This document shows positions 1 to 8,799 of a DNA stretch of 46,165 nucleotides, one piece after another. A model generated the notes under the pieces. It was not told the DNA's origin and did no database searches. It saw only the letters and a list, made by a program, of their open reading frames with translations. The position numbers and the translations under genes were made by a program. The DNA lies in NCBI GenBank assembly GCA_944326635.1, contig CALVEU010000004.1, forward strand, positions 1-46,165, in the 5' to 3' direction. The stretch's first letter is position 1, and every line of letters starts with the position of its first letter. This DNA comes from Candidatus Gastranaerophilales bacterium. GTDB taxonomy: Bacteria; Cyanobacteriota; Vampirovibrionia; Gastranaerophilales; Gastranaerophilaceae.

Positions 1-1254
1 ACATCAAGAAGTATTGAAGATGCACAAAAAATGCTTGATACTGAATATAAAGGGAAATATAAAATAGAAAAACTGCTAGGAGTAGGCTCCGTTGCAGAAT
101 CATATCTTGTAAAAGATAGTGCAAATAATGAATATGTAGCAAAACTAACAAAACAACATTTCCTTGATAAAGATAAAATTGCGACAGACAAGGCAAAAAT
201 TATAGAAAAAATTAATTTAAGAGCTAAAGACGATTATTCTTTATTTGCCTCAAAGCAAACAATTAAAACCAAAGAAAGAAAAGAATACGACCTTAATCAG
301 ATTGATAATATGTACAAAGTTTGGGGTAATGAAATACACCTAAATCAAGAAGCTATTTCTGCAAAAGAAATAGGAGTACAAACATCAACATTCCAACCCG
401 TTGGAGTTATTGATGCAAAACAAAACATCTTTATTATGGAAAAAGCTCAAGGTTATCAGCTTGATAGTGATAAATTCACTCAAAAGTGGAAAGAAGCAAA
501 CTTGAGTGAAGATGATTTTAAAAACTTTATTGAAAATTATGTACAAGTTTATTGTGAACAATTATTCAGCTTACCTAAAAAGGGTATGAAAGTAGTACAA
601 TCTGATCCTCATGGTGGTAATATTTTAGTTGATATAGATAAAATTAAAAATCTAAAACAGGGCTCAAAACCTATTACAATTATTGATTATGGGAATACAA
701 CTAAAACGACACAAACTCAAGCTATAAAAAATTTATTTAACCATATTGATTATTTGGTAGGCAATACAGATGCAATAGCAGAATCAATGCTTGAAGGAGC
801 TAAACTCGGGAATAATAATAAAAAATCTATTATAAAAGAAATGTCACAAGCTCTGAAAGACAATCTCTATAACACAGATACCAAAATAGATATTGAAAAC
901 CCAGTAAAAATATTCTCAACAGTCAACAGCTTTTGTCTTGACTTTATGCAAAAGAAAAATATAATTCCTAATGCTTCTCACATCAATCAAATGAAAGCAG
1001 AAGAAACATATATTATTTCAAATCTTGGTTGTTTACAAAATATTGCACACAGCTGCGGATACGATTTATCAAAAGCTATCGATAAAAAAATAATTATAAA
1101 ACAACTTGTAAATGAAATGTCTAAAGCTACTCAAGATGCAATTAAAATTAATCCGAAATTAACTGCACAAGAAATTTCTAAACGTTATAAATTCTTTATT
1201 AATAATACAGAAGAAGCACTAAGTAGTTTAGGAATAAACTTCGGAATTTTATAA
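1..1254 (+). CDS. ABC1/UbiB-like atypical kinase domain protein (5' end outside window)
   Basis: The frame is open from base 1, so the gene probably begins upstream; the first ATG inside the window is at 31. Residues below are numbered from that ATG. A glycine-rich ATP loop (LLGVGSVAES, about residue 15) is followed by a catalytic-loop equivalent DPHGGN at 192-197 and a metal-binding IIDYGN at 217-222. These match the ABC1/AarF/UbiB pattern (DPHPGN, IDFG) rather than Ser/Thr kinases; the second Pro is replaced by Gly. UbiB-family proteins support quinone or lipid metabolism in many bacteria, but the substrate here is unknown. The C-terminal 180 residues are helical and unassigned. No transmembrane helix is seen, so it is probably cytoplasmic or peripheral. 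The family call is good; the biological role is open. Confidence 0.7.
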   Translation, partial: TSRSIEDAQKMLDTEYKGKYKIEKLLGVGSVAESYLVKDSANNEYVAKLTKQHFLDKDKIATDKAKIIEKINLRAKDDYSLFASKQTIKTKERKEYDLNQIDNMYKVWGNEIHLNQEAISAKEIGVQTSTFQPVGVIDAKQNIFIMEKAQGYQLDSDKFTQKWKEANLSEDDFKNFIENYVQVYCEQLFSLPKKGMKVVQSDPHGGNILVDIDKIKNLKQGSKPITIIDYGNTTKTTQTQAIKNLFNHIDYLVGNTDAIAESMLEGAKLGNNNKKSIIKEMSQALKDNLYNTDTKIDIENPVKIFSTVNSFCLDFMQKKNIIPNASHINQMKAEETYIISNLGCLQNIAHSCGYDLSKAIDKKIIIKQLVNEMSKATQDAIKINPKLTAQEISKRYKFFINNTEEALSSLGINFGIL

Positions 1255-1300
1255 TTTAATACTTTAGTAATATATAAATATTCCATTTTTTAGTTTTGAA

Positions 1301-1309
1301 TGATATAAT
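1301..1309 (+). promoter_or_regulatory. Extended -10 promoter for the GH57 gene
   Basis: TGATATAAT is a perfect -10 hexamer with an extended TGn. It predicts a start near 1316 and a leader of about 27 nt before the ATG at 1343. No convincing -35 was found. Confidence 0.5.
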
Positions 1310-1342
1310 ATTTTTGAGAGAATAGCATTCGGAATTGATTTT

Positions 1343-3568
1343 ATGATGAGTCAGACAAAAAAGTTATCTATAGCATTCTATTGGCATATGCATCAGCCTG
1401 TATATCAATTGTCACCTGAAGGTGATTATTTAATGCCTTGGACAAGATTACATGCAGTGAAAGATTATCTTGATATGGTGCTTATATTAGATAAGTTTAA
1501 AAATACTAAACTGAATTTTAATATTGTACCTGTGCTTTTAGATGAATTGATTGATTATGGTGAAAATAACATGCACGATATTCATTCAAGACTCACCGTC
1601 ACAGATATTGATGACTTGACTGATGATGACAAAGAATTTATTATAAATAACTTTTTTGATGCCAATTTTCATTCTATGATTTTACCAAATGAAGAATACA
1701 ATAGGCTTTATCAAAAATACCAATCTTGTGAAAATAACGACATTAATATATTTTCTTCTCAAGAATACTCAGATTTAATGGCATTATTCAATCTTGTATG
1801 GTTTGATCCTATATACAAAAACAAATACCCTGAACTAAAAAAACTAATAAAAAAAGGAAAAAACTACACACTTGAAGACAGAATTAAAATAATTGATATT
1901 CAAAGAGATATTATAAGAAAAATTATCCCTACATATAAAAAATTCGTAGAAAAAGACAGAATTGAAATTACAACAAGTCCTTATTATCATCCGATTTTAC
2001 CAATTCTTTTGGATATAAAGAGTATCAAAAAATCTCCTGATAGCGATTTACCAACAAATTTAAAAATGGAACTCGATGCCAAAATGCAGACAAAAATGGC
2101 AATCGACAGAATTGAAGAATTGTTTGGAAAACGACCAAAAGGAATTTGGCCATCAGAACATTGTATTAATCCCAAAGTTATGGAAATGTTGAAAGAACTT
2201 GGAATAAAATGGACAATATCTGATGAAGGAATTTTATCAAATTCTATAAAATTTGAATTTGTTAGAGACTTTAGAGGTTATTTGGAAGATCCATATCATT
2301 TATTAAAATCTTACAATTATAAAGATGTAGATATAATATTCAGAGATTCTGTAATTCCAAATTTAATCGGTTTTGAATATCCTAATCATTCCGCAGAAGC
2401 TGCCGCAAATGATTTATACGACAGAATTAAAGTAACACAGAGTAAATTGTTATCATCACCTGATGAAAATCATTTACTCACTATCGCAATGGACGGAGAA
2501 AACTGTTGGGAAAGTTACACAGAAGATGGATCTACTTTCTTACAAACAATATATTCGTTAATAGAAAATGACCCTACATTAGAAACAGTTTTGATAAGTG
2601 ATTATTTAGAAAAAGACACTCCAAAACCTTTAAACAAATTAAGCTCAGGTTCTTGGATAAATCGCAATTTTAAATTGTGGATTGACGAACCATTGAAAAA
2701 TCTTGCTTGGACTTACCTTAAACAAGTTAGAGATGATTTTTGCACTTTTGTAAAACAAAACCCATTACATCCAAATATTGAAGCAGCAAGAAAAGAATTA
2801 TTTATTTGTGAAGGCAGTGACTGGTTCTGGTGGTACGGAGAACCGAATGACTCTGGCAGAGATAATATTTTTGATTACATATTCAGAGAACATTTAAAAA
2901 ATATTTATCTTTATTTAGGATTAGAAGTTCCACAGTATCTTGATACTCCGCTTTTATCAGCAATTTCAAAACCATCAAGATACCCTAAAGGAGAGTTTAC
3001 CCCAATTCTTAACGGACAAGAAAGTGACGATGAAAATTGGCTTAATGCAGGCTGTATAAAAATTCCAGATGGGCCTGTACTTGATGAAGATAAATTTTAT
3101 GACAAAATTTGTTTCGGATACGACAAAGATAATCTTTATTTAAGATTTTATATAAATGAATACAACAAACAAACTGCAGCAAATTCTAAACGCGTAAATC
3201 AAATGTATGTTTATATGAGAAACCAAAATAAAAAACAAGCATTATCACCAATCCGTATCATTCAAAAAACAGAAAGCATTTTACCAATATCAAAAGAAAA
3301 ATTTCATAATGAAATGCAAATTTCAATTTATAATGATGAAATAAATTTAGTCCGTCTAGTAAGAGCAATTCCAAATAATTTATGGGTTATCACGTCATCT
3401 AAAAATATAACTGCAATTTATGACAAAGTTGTAGATCTTAGCATTCCTTTTGACGATATAGGAATTGATAAAGGTGACACATTAGAATTTTTATTTGTTA
3501 ATGCTAATTATGGAATTAAAGACTACTTTGTTCCAAATGAAATGCTTTTAACAATAAAAAGAATGTAA
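1343..3568 (+). CDS. Glycoside hydrolase family 57 (alpha-amylase/glucanotransferase-like)
   Basis: This is a predicted retaining glycosidase or glucanotransferase acting on alpha-glucans such as starch or glycogen. The N-terminal HMHQP (H15-P19) is GH57 conserved region 1. GIWPSE places the probable nucleophile at E272, and AMDGEN places the probable acid/base at D384. A W-rich stretch (SDWFWWYG) lies near residue 495. The last 180 residues look like a separate beta-rich domain, possibly carbohydrate-binding. There is no signal peptide, so it is probably cytoplasmic and handles stored glucan. ATG codons lie at 1343 and 1346; neither has a strong ribosome site. The 741-aa length fits the larger GH57 members. 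Exact specificity (amylase, branching or transferase) cannot be read from the motifs. Confidence 0.85.
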   Translation: MMSQTKKLSIAFYWHMHQPVYQLSPEGDYLMPWTRLHAVKDYLDMVLILDKFKNTKLNFNIVPVLLDELIDYGENNMHDIHSRLTVTDIDDLTDDDKEFIINNFFDANFHSMILPNEEYNRLYQKYQSCENNDINIFSSQEYSDLMALFNLVWFDPIYKNKYPELKKLIKKGKNYTLEDRIKIIDIQRDIIRKIIPTYKKFVEKDRIEITTSPYYHPILPILLDIKSIKKSPDSDLPTNLKMELDAKMQTKMAIDRIEELFGKRPKGIWPSEHCINPKVMEMLKELGIKWTISDEGILSNSIKFEFVRDFRGYLEDPYHLLKSYNYKDVDIIFRDSVIPNLIGFEYPNHSAEAAANDLYDRIKVTQSKLLSSPDENHLLTIAMDGENCWESYTEDGSTFLQTIYSLIENDPTLETVLISDYLEKDTPKPLNKLSSGSWINRNFKLWIDEPLKNLAWTYLKQVRDDFCTFVKQNPLHPNIEAARKELFICEGSDWFWWYGEPNDSGRDNIFDYIFREHLKNIYLYLGLEVPQYLDTPLLSAISKPSRYPKGEFTPILNGQESDDENWLNAGCIKIPDGPVLDEDKFYDKICFGYDKDNLYLRFYINEYNKQTAANSKRVNQMYVYMRNQNKKQALSPIRIIQKTESILPISKEKFHNEMQISIYNDEINLVRLVRAIPNNLWVITSSKNITAIYDKVVDLSIPFDDIGIDKGDTLEFLFVNANYGIKDYFVPNEMLLTIKRM

Positions 3569-3647
3569 CAAAATTTTAACAATCAAGATAAAATTACTAA
3601 AGTTTTTTCTATCATTGACGTTAAAAAAAATACAAAGGGAACAAAAT

Positions 3648-3818
3648 ATGGTTGATTTTAACAGTGATATACCTAAAGGTCGTCCACAACTGGATCCAGA
3701 CTATTGGTCAAAACTAAATAATAAAGATAACAAAAATCCTGATGCAATTTTTGATGTTAATACTAATTTTGCCTTGAAAGACTTATCTGATATTTCAGTA
3801 TTCAAAGGCAAAAAATAA
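3648..3818 (+). CDS. Small hypothetical protein (56 aa)
   Basis: This is a polar 56-residue protein (MVDFNSDIPKGRPQLDPDYW...) with no recognised domain, membrane segment or signal peptide. An upstream in-frame TTG at 3615 could lengthen it by 11 residues. The ATG at 3648 is preferred because AAAGGGA lies 7 nt before it. It stands alone between the GH57 gene and a bidirectional terminator. It is likely real because of the good ribosome site and typical codon use, but its function is unknown. Confidence 0.6.
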   Translation: MVDFNSDIPKGRPQLDPDYWSKLNNKDNKNPDAIFDVNTNFALKDLSDISVFKGKK

Positions 3819-3852
3819 AAGATTTTATAATATTCCTCCTTTTCCTCGACAT

Positions 3853-3887
3853 AAAAAAGAACCTTTTATAAAAAAGGTTCTTTTTTT
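3853..3887. terminator. Bidirectional intrinsic terminator
   Basis: A 12-15 bp stem (AAAGAACCTTTT paired with AAAAGGTTCTTT) is flanked by A and T runs. It separates the converging 56-aa gene and the TM2-domain gene and can work in both directions. Confidence 0.85.
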
Positions 3888-3902
3888 ATGTAAAATAAAA
3901 TA

Positions 3903-4241
3903 TTAATGAACCCCACCGATTATCGAAGAAGTAACTGCAATATTGAATACAACACTTATTACAATAAGAGCAATCCACACCCAAAATAAAGTTTGCCCTA
4001 ATGACGGATTATAATCAGCTAATTCATTACCATCAGAATCTTTAAATTTTCCGAAACAAAGACTAATAAAATCAATTAAAGTCCAAATTCCACAACCACC
4101 TGCAGTAATTAATTGCAAAATACCAATTCCGATATAACCAGTATAAAATCTATGAATTCCAAAACCACCTAAGAAAAATGATAACAATAATGCTGCTGTA
4201 TAAGATTTGTTCCCGATCATTCCTGTTCCTTCATTTGACAT
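3903..4241 (-). CDS. TM2 domain membrane protein
   Basis: This is a small integral membrane protein of the TM2 family. After a short polar N-terminus come a transmembrane helix (AALLLSFFLGGFGIHRFY), the conserved GFGIHRFYTGY motif and a second helix (ITAGGCGIWTLIDF), then a third hydrophobic segment at the C-terminus. The role of TM2 proteins is not established in general. The start is taken at 4241 because AAAGGA lies 6 nt upstream; a GTG five codons earlier (4256) overlaps that site. It follows the DUF2752 gene on the same strand, a pairing often seen for these two families, and is probably the last gene of the dut group. Confidence 0.85.
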   Translation of the reverse strand: MSNEGTGMIGNKSYTAALLLSFFLGGFGIHRFYTGYIGIGILQLITAGGCGIWTLIDFISLCFGKFKDSDGNELADYNPSLGQTLFWVWIALIVISVVFNIAVTSSIIGGVH

Positions 4242-4292
4242 ATAAATTCCTTTCACAATTTGAGTACAACCGAAATAATAATTGATAAATCA

Positions 4293-4553
4293 TTATTTAA
4301 CATCATTTGTAAGTATTAATTTTATCCATAAATATAACAATAAAGGTGCTACAATTATAATCCCATGATTAAATTCAAAAGCTCTTTGAAACTGCAAATG
4401 AAATAATGCATGAAAAGCTCTTGTAATACCACACCCTATACATTCATGCCCTGTTAAAACTTTCCACAAACAAATTGACTTATCATTGAATTTAACAAGT
4501 AATTCTACAACAAGAATGAATATTAATGGTAAACAATATTTAAAATATCTCAT
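4293..4553 (-). CDS. DUF2752 membrane protein
   Basis: The family signature is [18 protein letters not shown] (compare CPGCGxTRA), with two conserved cysteines between two hydrophobic segments, one at each end. DUF2752 proteins are short two-helix membrane proteins of unknown function. The ATG overlaps the dut stop by 4 nt (ATGA arrangement), so it is translationally coupled to dut. The 86-aa length is normal for the family. Confidence 0.8.
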   Translation of the reverse strand: MRYFKYCLPLIFILVVELLVKFNDKSICLWKVLTGHECIGCGITRAFHALFHLQFQRAFEFNHGIIIVAPLLLYLWIKLILTNDVK

Positions 4554-4987
4554 TTGCCGGTAGAACCAAAACCACCCTCACCTCGAACAGTCTCCGTTAA
4601 TTCCACTTCAACTTTAATCTCAGCTTGTTCAACCTTTGCAATTACCATCTGAGCAATTCTTTCATCAGGTTGAATTGTATAAGTTTCATTTGAAAGATTA
4701 ACAATAGGAACACATATTTCTCCTCTATAATCTTCATCAATTGTACCTATACAATTAATCAATGTAATTCCATGCTTTATAGATAAACCTGAACGAGGTC
4801 TAACCTGAGCTTCATATCCATGTTCCAATTCAATTTTCAACCCAGTAGGAACTAATTTCCTTTCAAGAGGTTTAAGAATAATTGGCTCAGAAATTGCAGC
4901 ACACAAATCCATACCTGCAGCACCCTCTGTTTTGTATTCAGGTAAAAATTTATTATGTGGTAATCTTTCAATTTTTAATACAGTCAT
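4550..4987 (-). CDS. dut: dUTP diphosphatase
   Basis: It hydrolyses dUTP to dUMP and PPi, which keeps uracil out of DNA and supplies dTMP synthesis; it works as a cytoplasmic trimer. All five motifs are visible: [20 protein letters not shown], the active-site region [21 protein letters not shown], and a C-terminal [10 protein letters not shown] arm that closes over the active site. The start is taken at 4987 (MTVLKIERL) because GGAG lies 6 nt upstream; the ATG four codons earlier overlaps that site. It lies 25 nt after the 158-aa orphan and overlaps the DUF2752 gene, so these are probably one operon. Confidence 0.95.
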   Translation of the reverse strand: MTVLKIERLPHNKFLPEYKTEGAAGMDLCAAISEPIILKPLERKLVPTGLKIELEHGYEAQVRPRSGLSIKHGITLINCIGTIDEDYRGEICVPIVNLSNETYTIQPDERIAQMVIAKVEQAEIKVEVELTETVRGEGGFGSTGK

Positions 4988-5012
4988 AAATTTCTCCATT
5001 TAAACAAATTAC

Positions 5013-5489
5013 CTAATCATTTTTAAATAATCCTAATAAATTATCAATTAAAGTTGGTTTTTTATTTCCAGACACATAACTTTGATAATTAGCAATTTCC
5101 TCTGCAACAGCAAGACATCTACCTTTTTCTCCGTATCTTTTTGCGAGAGGTTCTCCACCTTCCATTATAATTGTCTTAAGAGCTGATTTATGGAAAATAT
5201 TACCATTTCTTCTGCAGTTTAATTCTTCAATAGAATTACCTGTTTTTTTATGAGTCCAAATACTCCCTATAACATGCCATTTTTTTGCATTAATACTCAC
5301 AAAAACATCTGATCCTTTAACAAAAATATCTGAAGCCTTATTATTCACCTGACGTTTAATATATTCTTGCCCTAAATCTGGCTTATTTTCAAATACTTTG
5401 TTGAAAAACTTTTTCCCAGAATTATTAAATTTAACAGACATCCCAAAAGACGGTTTTTTAGCTGTTGATAAAGATGTATTTGTAATCAT
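5013..5489 (-). CDS. Hypothetical protein with N-terminal PSFGM motif
   Basis: This is a 158-residue soluble, basic protein with no domain I recognise. Its N-terminus (STAKKPSFGMSVKF) carries the short S/T-rich plus FGM/FG motif that I recall from many orphan proteins of Gastranaerophilales-type genomes; this is recollection and not a search result. A GAGAGG ribosome site precedes the ATG. It is the first gene of the group leading into dut, and lies just below the hairpin that follows alaS. Function unknown. Confidence 0.65.
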   Translation of the reverse strand: MITNTSLSTAKKPSFGMSVKFNNSGKKFFNKVFENKPDLGQEYIKRQVNNKASDIFVKGSDVFVSINAKKWHVIGSIWTHKKTGNSIEELNCRRNGNIFHKSALKTIIMEGGEPLAKRYGEKGRCLAVAEEIANYQSYVSGNKKPTLIDNLLGLFKND

Positions 5490-5524
5490 TAAAAAATTCC
5501 TCTCAAATCTATTCCCAATTTAAA

Positions 5525-5560
5525 GATAAATCGGAATATAAAAATATATTCCGATTTATC
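5525..5560 (-). terminator. Stem-loop after alaS
   Basis: A perfect 16-bp stem (GATAAATCGGAATATA and its complement) with an AAAA loop begins 7 nt after the alaS stop. On the minus strand it is followed by CTTTAAATT and lacks a real U-run, so it may be a weak terminator or an mRNA-stabilising hairpin. Confidence 0.6.
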
Positions 5561-5566
5561 ACAATT

Positions 5567-8179
5567 TTATTTCAATTCATTTTCAATCTTTGGTAAAATT
5601 TCATCTAATTTAGAAGCATCTTTAATACCACCTTGAGCAAAATTTGGTCTACCACCACCATTTGCTCCTGTAGCACGAGCGATCTCTCCAACAATTTTAC
5701 CGGCATTTATACCTTTTTTTACAAAACTGTCAGATACTTTTACTGCTACAGTCTTTTCAGAAACTAGAACAATAATACTTTCACCAAGTTTTTGAGACAT
5801 AAATTCAATACCTGTTCTAATAGCATTACCATCAAAATGTTCAACTTTTGAAACAAAAAGTTTTCCACCTTCAATATCTTCTGCTTTTGATAAGAATGTT
5901 GCAAATTTTGCTCTTGCACTATCTTCTTTTGCTTGAGTCAATTCTTTTTGAAGTTCTCTATTTTCTTCCTGAAGTTTTTCTACGCGTTCAATTACTTCTT
6001 CTGAGTGAACTTTGAACATTTGAGAAAGTTTGCTCATTTCTTTTACTCTTTCATTCATATATTCAAAAGCAGCATTTGATACAACAACTTCAATACGTCT
6101 TGTACCTGCAGCAATAGCTCCTTCAGAAACTATTTTAAACATTCTCAAATCTCTTGTATTTCTAGCATGAGTTCCAGCACAAAATTCTTTAGAAATACAA
6201 TTTTCACCAATACCCATAGATACAACTCTTACGATATCTTCATATTTTTCACCGAACAATGCAACAGCACCTGTAAGTTTAGCTTGTTCAATATCCATTT
6301 CCTGAGTTGTAACTTCAAGACCTTGAGAAATCCAATTGTTTACAATATCTTCTACTTTAAATATTTCATTCTCTGTCATTGCACGAGAGAATGTAAAGTC
6401 AAAACGCATTCTATTTTCTTCTACCTGTGAACCTGCTTGTTTTACTTCGTTGCCTAAAACTTTTGTTAATGCAGCTTGCAATAAGTGAGCAGATGAATGG
6501 TGAAGTCTTATTTCTTCACGTCTTGGCAAATCAATTTTAGCTTTTACTTGTTCTCCGATTGTAATTTCGCCATTGATAATTTGACAGCGGTGAACAAACA
6601 ATTTATTAACTTTAAAAGTTGTAAGAACATCCAGCTTGACTTCTTGACCTCCTGTCTTCTTATCCTCTATTATTCCGCTGTCTCCTACCTGACCTCCGCA
6701 TTCAGCATAGAATGGAGTTTTATCTAAAACGACATCAACATAGCCATCACCATCAATTGTAGCAAGGATTTTTGCATCACATTCATTTTCTGTATAACCT
6801 ACAAATTCAGAAGAACCAACTTGATCTTCAAGTTTTGCGTACTTCATATCGCCGGTTACACTAATTTTTGCAGTAGCAGCTTTTGCACGATCTTTTTGTT
6901 CCTGCATAGCAGATTTATAACCAACTTCATCAACTTTCAAGCCGTTTTCTTCCGCAATTTCTTTTGTCAATTCAAATGGGAAACCATATGTATCATACAA
7001 TTTAAAAGCACTTTCGCCATCAATATCTTTTTTCGCTTCAATAAACTCATCAAGCATTTTATATCCACGATCAAGCGTTTTGGCAAAACGTTCTTCTTCT
7101 TTTTTAATTGTATCAATAATTTTAGCTTTATTTTTTACTAAATCAGGATATGCTTCACCATAATTTTCTACAACAACATCTACAAGTTTGTATAAGAAAG
7201 GTAAATCCATACCTAAAATTTTTCCATGACGCAATGCACGTCTCAAAATCATTCTTAATACATAGCTTCTGCCCTCATTTCCAGGAATTACTCCATCAGA
7301 AATTAAGAAAGAAACACAACGAGCATGGTCTGTTATAATTCTTAAAGAAATGTCCGTTTTTTCAGATTTTTTATAAGGCACACCACTCATTTCTGAAACT
7401 TTATCCATAATTGGTCTTAAAAGGTCTGTTTCAAAAGTAGAAGCAACACCCTGACATACCATAGTAATACGTTCTAGGCCCATGCCTGTATCAACGTTTT
7501 TACTTTCCAAAGGAGATTGGTTTCCTTCTTCATCTTGGTATAATTCTGTAAATACAAGGTTCCAAATTTCAACCCATCTGTCGCATTCGCAAGTATCAAT
7601 ACCACAATTTGGATCATCACACTTGTATTGTTCACCTAAGTCATAGTGAATTTCAGAGCAAGGTCCACAAGACCCAGAAGCTCCAGGAGGGCCCCAGAAA
7701 TTATCTTTTTTCCCTTTACGTTTAATACGTTCAGCAGGAACACCTACATTTCTCCAAATTTCGTAAGCTTCATCATCAGTTTCAAAAATTGTAATCCACA
7801 ATCTGTCTTTATCAAGTTTTAAAACTTCTGTTACAAATTCCCAAGCCCAAGGAATAATTTCTTTTTTATAATAATCACCAAAAGAAAAATTTCCTAACAT
7901 TTCAAAAAATGTATGATGACGAGGTGTACGTCCAACATTTTCAATATCACTATCTTTTCCGCCAGCTCTAGCACATTTTTGACAAGAAGTAGCTCTTGCA
8001 GGGTCATAAGGAGATTTAACAATTCCTAAAAATATAGGCAAGAACTGCAACATACCAGCTGTTGTCAATAAAACAGTCGGATTGTCTGGTACAAGGCTAG
8101 AACTTTCAACAACTGTATGTTGATGTTTATTTTTAAAATAATCTAAATATAATTTTCTAATTTGATTTCCGGTTAGCAT
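5567..8179 (-). CDS. alaS: Alanyl-tRNA synthetase
   Basis: It charges tRNA-Ala and edits Ser/Gly mischarging. The N-terminal class II catalytic domain includes TTAGMLQFLPIFLG and a CGPCSEIHYDLG segment. The editing domain carries the zinc ligands H561 and H565 (HHSSAH) and C667 and H671 (CAGTH), matching the E. coli spacing. A coiled coil lies around 715-755, followed by a C-terminal DHHA1-like domain ending in GGGRPNFAQGG. The 870-aa length is normal. AGGGAT precedes the ATG. No T-box leader is seen upstream. Confidence 0.97.
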   Translation of the reverse strand: MLTGNQIRKLYLDYFKNKHQHTVVESSSLVPDNPTVLLTTAGMLQFLPIFLGIVKSPYDPARATSCQKCARAGGKDSDIENVGRTPRHHTFFEMLGNFSFGDYYKKEIIPWAWEFVTEVLKLDKDRLWITIFETDDEAYEIWRNVGVPAERIKRKGKKDNFWGPPGASGSCGPCSEIHYDLGEQYKCDDPNCGIDTCECDRWVEIWNLVFTELYQDEEGNQSPLESKNVDTGMGLERITMVCQGVASTFETDLLRPIMDKVSEMSGVPYKKSEKTDISLRIITDHARCVSFLISDGVIPGNEGRSYVLRMILRRALRHGKILGMDLPFLYKLVDVVVENYGEAYPDLVKNKAKIIDTIKKEEERFAKTLDRGYKMLDEFIEAKKDIDGESAFKLYDTYGFPFELTKEIAEENGLKVDEVGYKSAMQEQKDRAKAATAKISVTGDMKYAKLEDQVGSSEFVGYTENECDAKILATIDGDGYVDVVLDKTPFYAECGGQVGDSGIIEDKKTGGQEVKLDVLTTFKVNKLFVHRCQIINGEITIGEQVKAKIDLPRREEIRLHHSSAHLLQAALTKVLGNEVKQAGSQVEENRMRFDFTFSRAMTENEIFKVEDIVNNWISQGLEVTTQEMDIEQAKLTGAVALFGEKYEDIVRVVSMGIGENCISKEFCAGTHARNTRDLRMFKIVSEGAIAAGTRRIEVVVSNAAFEYMNERVKEMSKLSQMFKVHSEEVIERVEKLQEENRELQKELTQAKEDSARAKFATFLSKAEDIEGGKLFVSKVEHFDGNAIRTGIEFMSQKLGESIIVLVSEKTVAVKVSDSFVKKGINAGKIVGEIARATGANGGGRPNFAQGGIKDASKLDEILPKIENELK

Positions 8180-8244
8180 AATCTTTTATCCCTCTATTTA
8201 CTAATCTATATAAATTATATCTTAAACAAAAATAATAAAACATC

Positions 8245-8272
8245 TTGCAATCAAAAATTTTTGTGATAACAT
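8245..8272 (+). promoter_or_regulatory. Candidate promoter for tRNA-Arg
   Basis: TTGCAA (8245-8250), a 16-nt spacer and TAACAT preceded by TGA (extended -10) lie about 70 nt upstream of the tRNA gene. It is the only plausible promoter in the gap between the divergent alaS and the tRNA. Confidence 0.4.
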
Positions 8273-8339
8273 AAATTTTATGAGGGATTATACAGGTACC
8301 CCACAAAACCAAACGCTTGTCTAAACCCTCTGGATCCAA

Positions 8340-8413
<74 letters not shown>

Positions 8414-8427
8414 AATTAATTAAAAGT

Positions 8428-8453
8428 AAGCGGGTTTTTAAATCCGCTTTTTT
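8428..8453 (+). terminator. Terminator after tRNA-Arg
   Basis: AAGCGG pairs with CCGCTT around a 10-nt loop and is followed by T5. It starts 15 nt after the tRNA end. Confidence 0.8.
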
Positions 8454-8507
8454 ATTTGTTAAATAAATATAAATTCAAACTAATGTTTCTTCTACCATTT
8501 GTGATAA

Positions 8508-8717
8508 TTAGGCCCTTTTTTTGCAATGTTTGTGTTTATGCTTATGACAATCAGGATCATCACATCTATCATAAGAAACTGATGTTTTAAACATTATTTC
8601 AGTATTATTACGTCTTAGCCCAAACCAAGTAAAATTATCGTTGTTATTATCTGATTTTACTAAAATTTTATCAAGTATAGTTTTGTTAAGAAATATAAAA
8701 CCTGATATCTTAAAAAT
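8508..8717 (-). pseudogene. Decayed 3' gene fragment with a His/Cys-rich tail
   Basis: On the minus strand a reading frame stays open for about 69 codons and ends at 8508. It reads like real protein (WFGLRRNN, then FKTSVSYDRCDDPDC, then alternating HKHKHKHC, ending CKKRA). There is no ATG, GTG or TTG near its open end; the only ATG (8594) would give 28 residues with no ribosome site. It is therefore probably the surviving C-terminal part of a lost gene. The C-x4-C and His-rich tail suggests metal binding. It sits just downstream of tRNA-Arg, a common site of gene turnover. Confidence 0.4.
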
Positions 8718-8720
8718 TTA

Positions 8721-8749
8721 TTGACATCAGAACATTTATTAGATAAACT
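8721..8749 (+). promoter_or_regulatory. Promoter of the efflux transporter gene
   Basis: A perfect TTGACA -35 (8721-8726), a 17-nt spacer and TAAACT -10 (8744-8749) are present. The predicted start is near 8756, with a leader of about 44 nt. Confidence 0.65.
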
Positions 8750-8762
8750 TAATAGTAGAATG

Positions 8763-8780
8763 GGGTAGAAAATTCTACCC
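8763..8780. promoter_or_regulatory. Operator-like palindrome in the efflux gene leader
   Basis: GGGTAGAA-AA-TTCTACCC is a perfect 8+2+8 palindrome lying just downstream of the predicted transcription start and upstream of the GAGG ribosome site. Its position suits repression of the transporter by a dimeric regulator. No TetR/MarR regulator gene is adjacent. Confidence 0.5.
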
Positions 8781-8799
8781 TTATTTTATTGAGGTTTTT

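Noticed and set aside
6167-7338. Several plus-strand frames inside alaS
   Set aside because: They are Phe-rich shadows of the alaS coding strand without start signals.
8180-8339. T-box leader upstream of alaS
   Set aside because: No antiterminator bulge or specifier stem is visible in the alaS leader on the minus strand.
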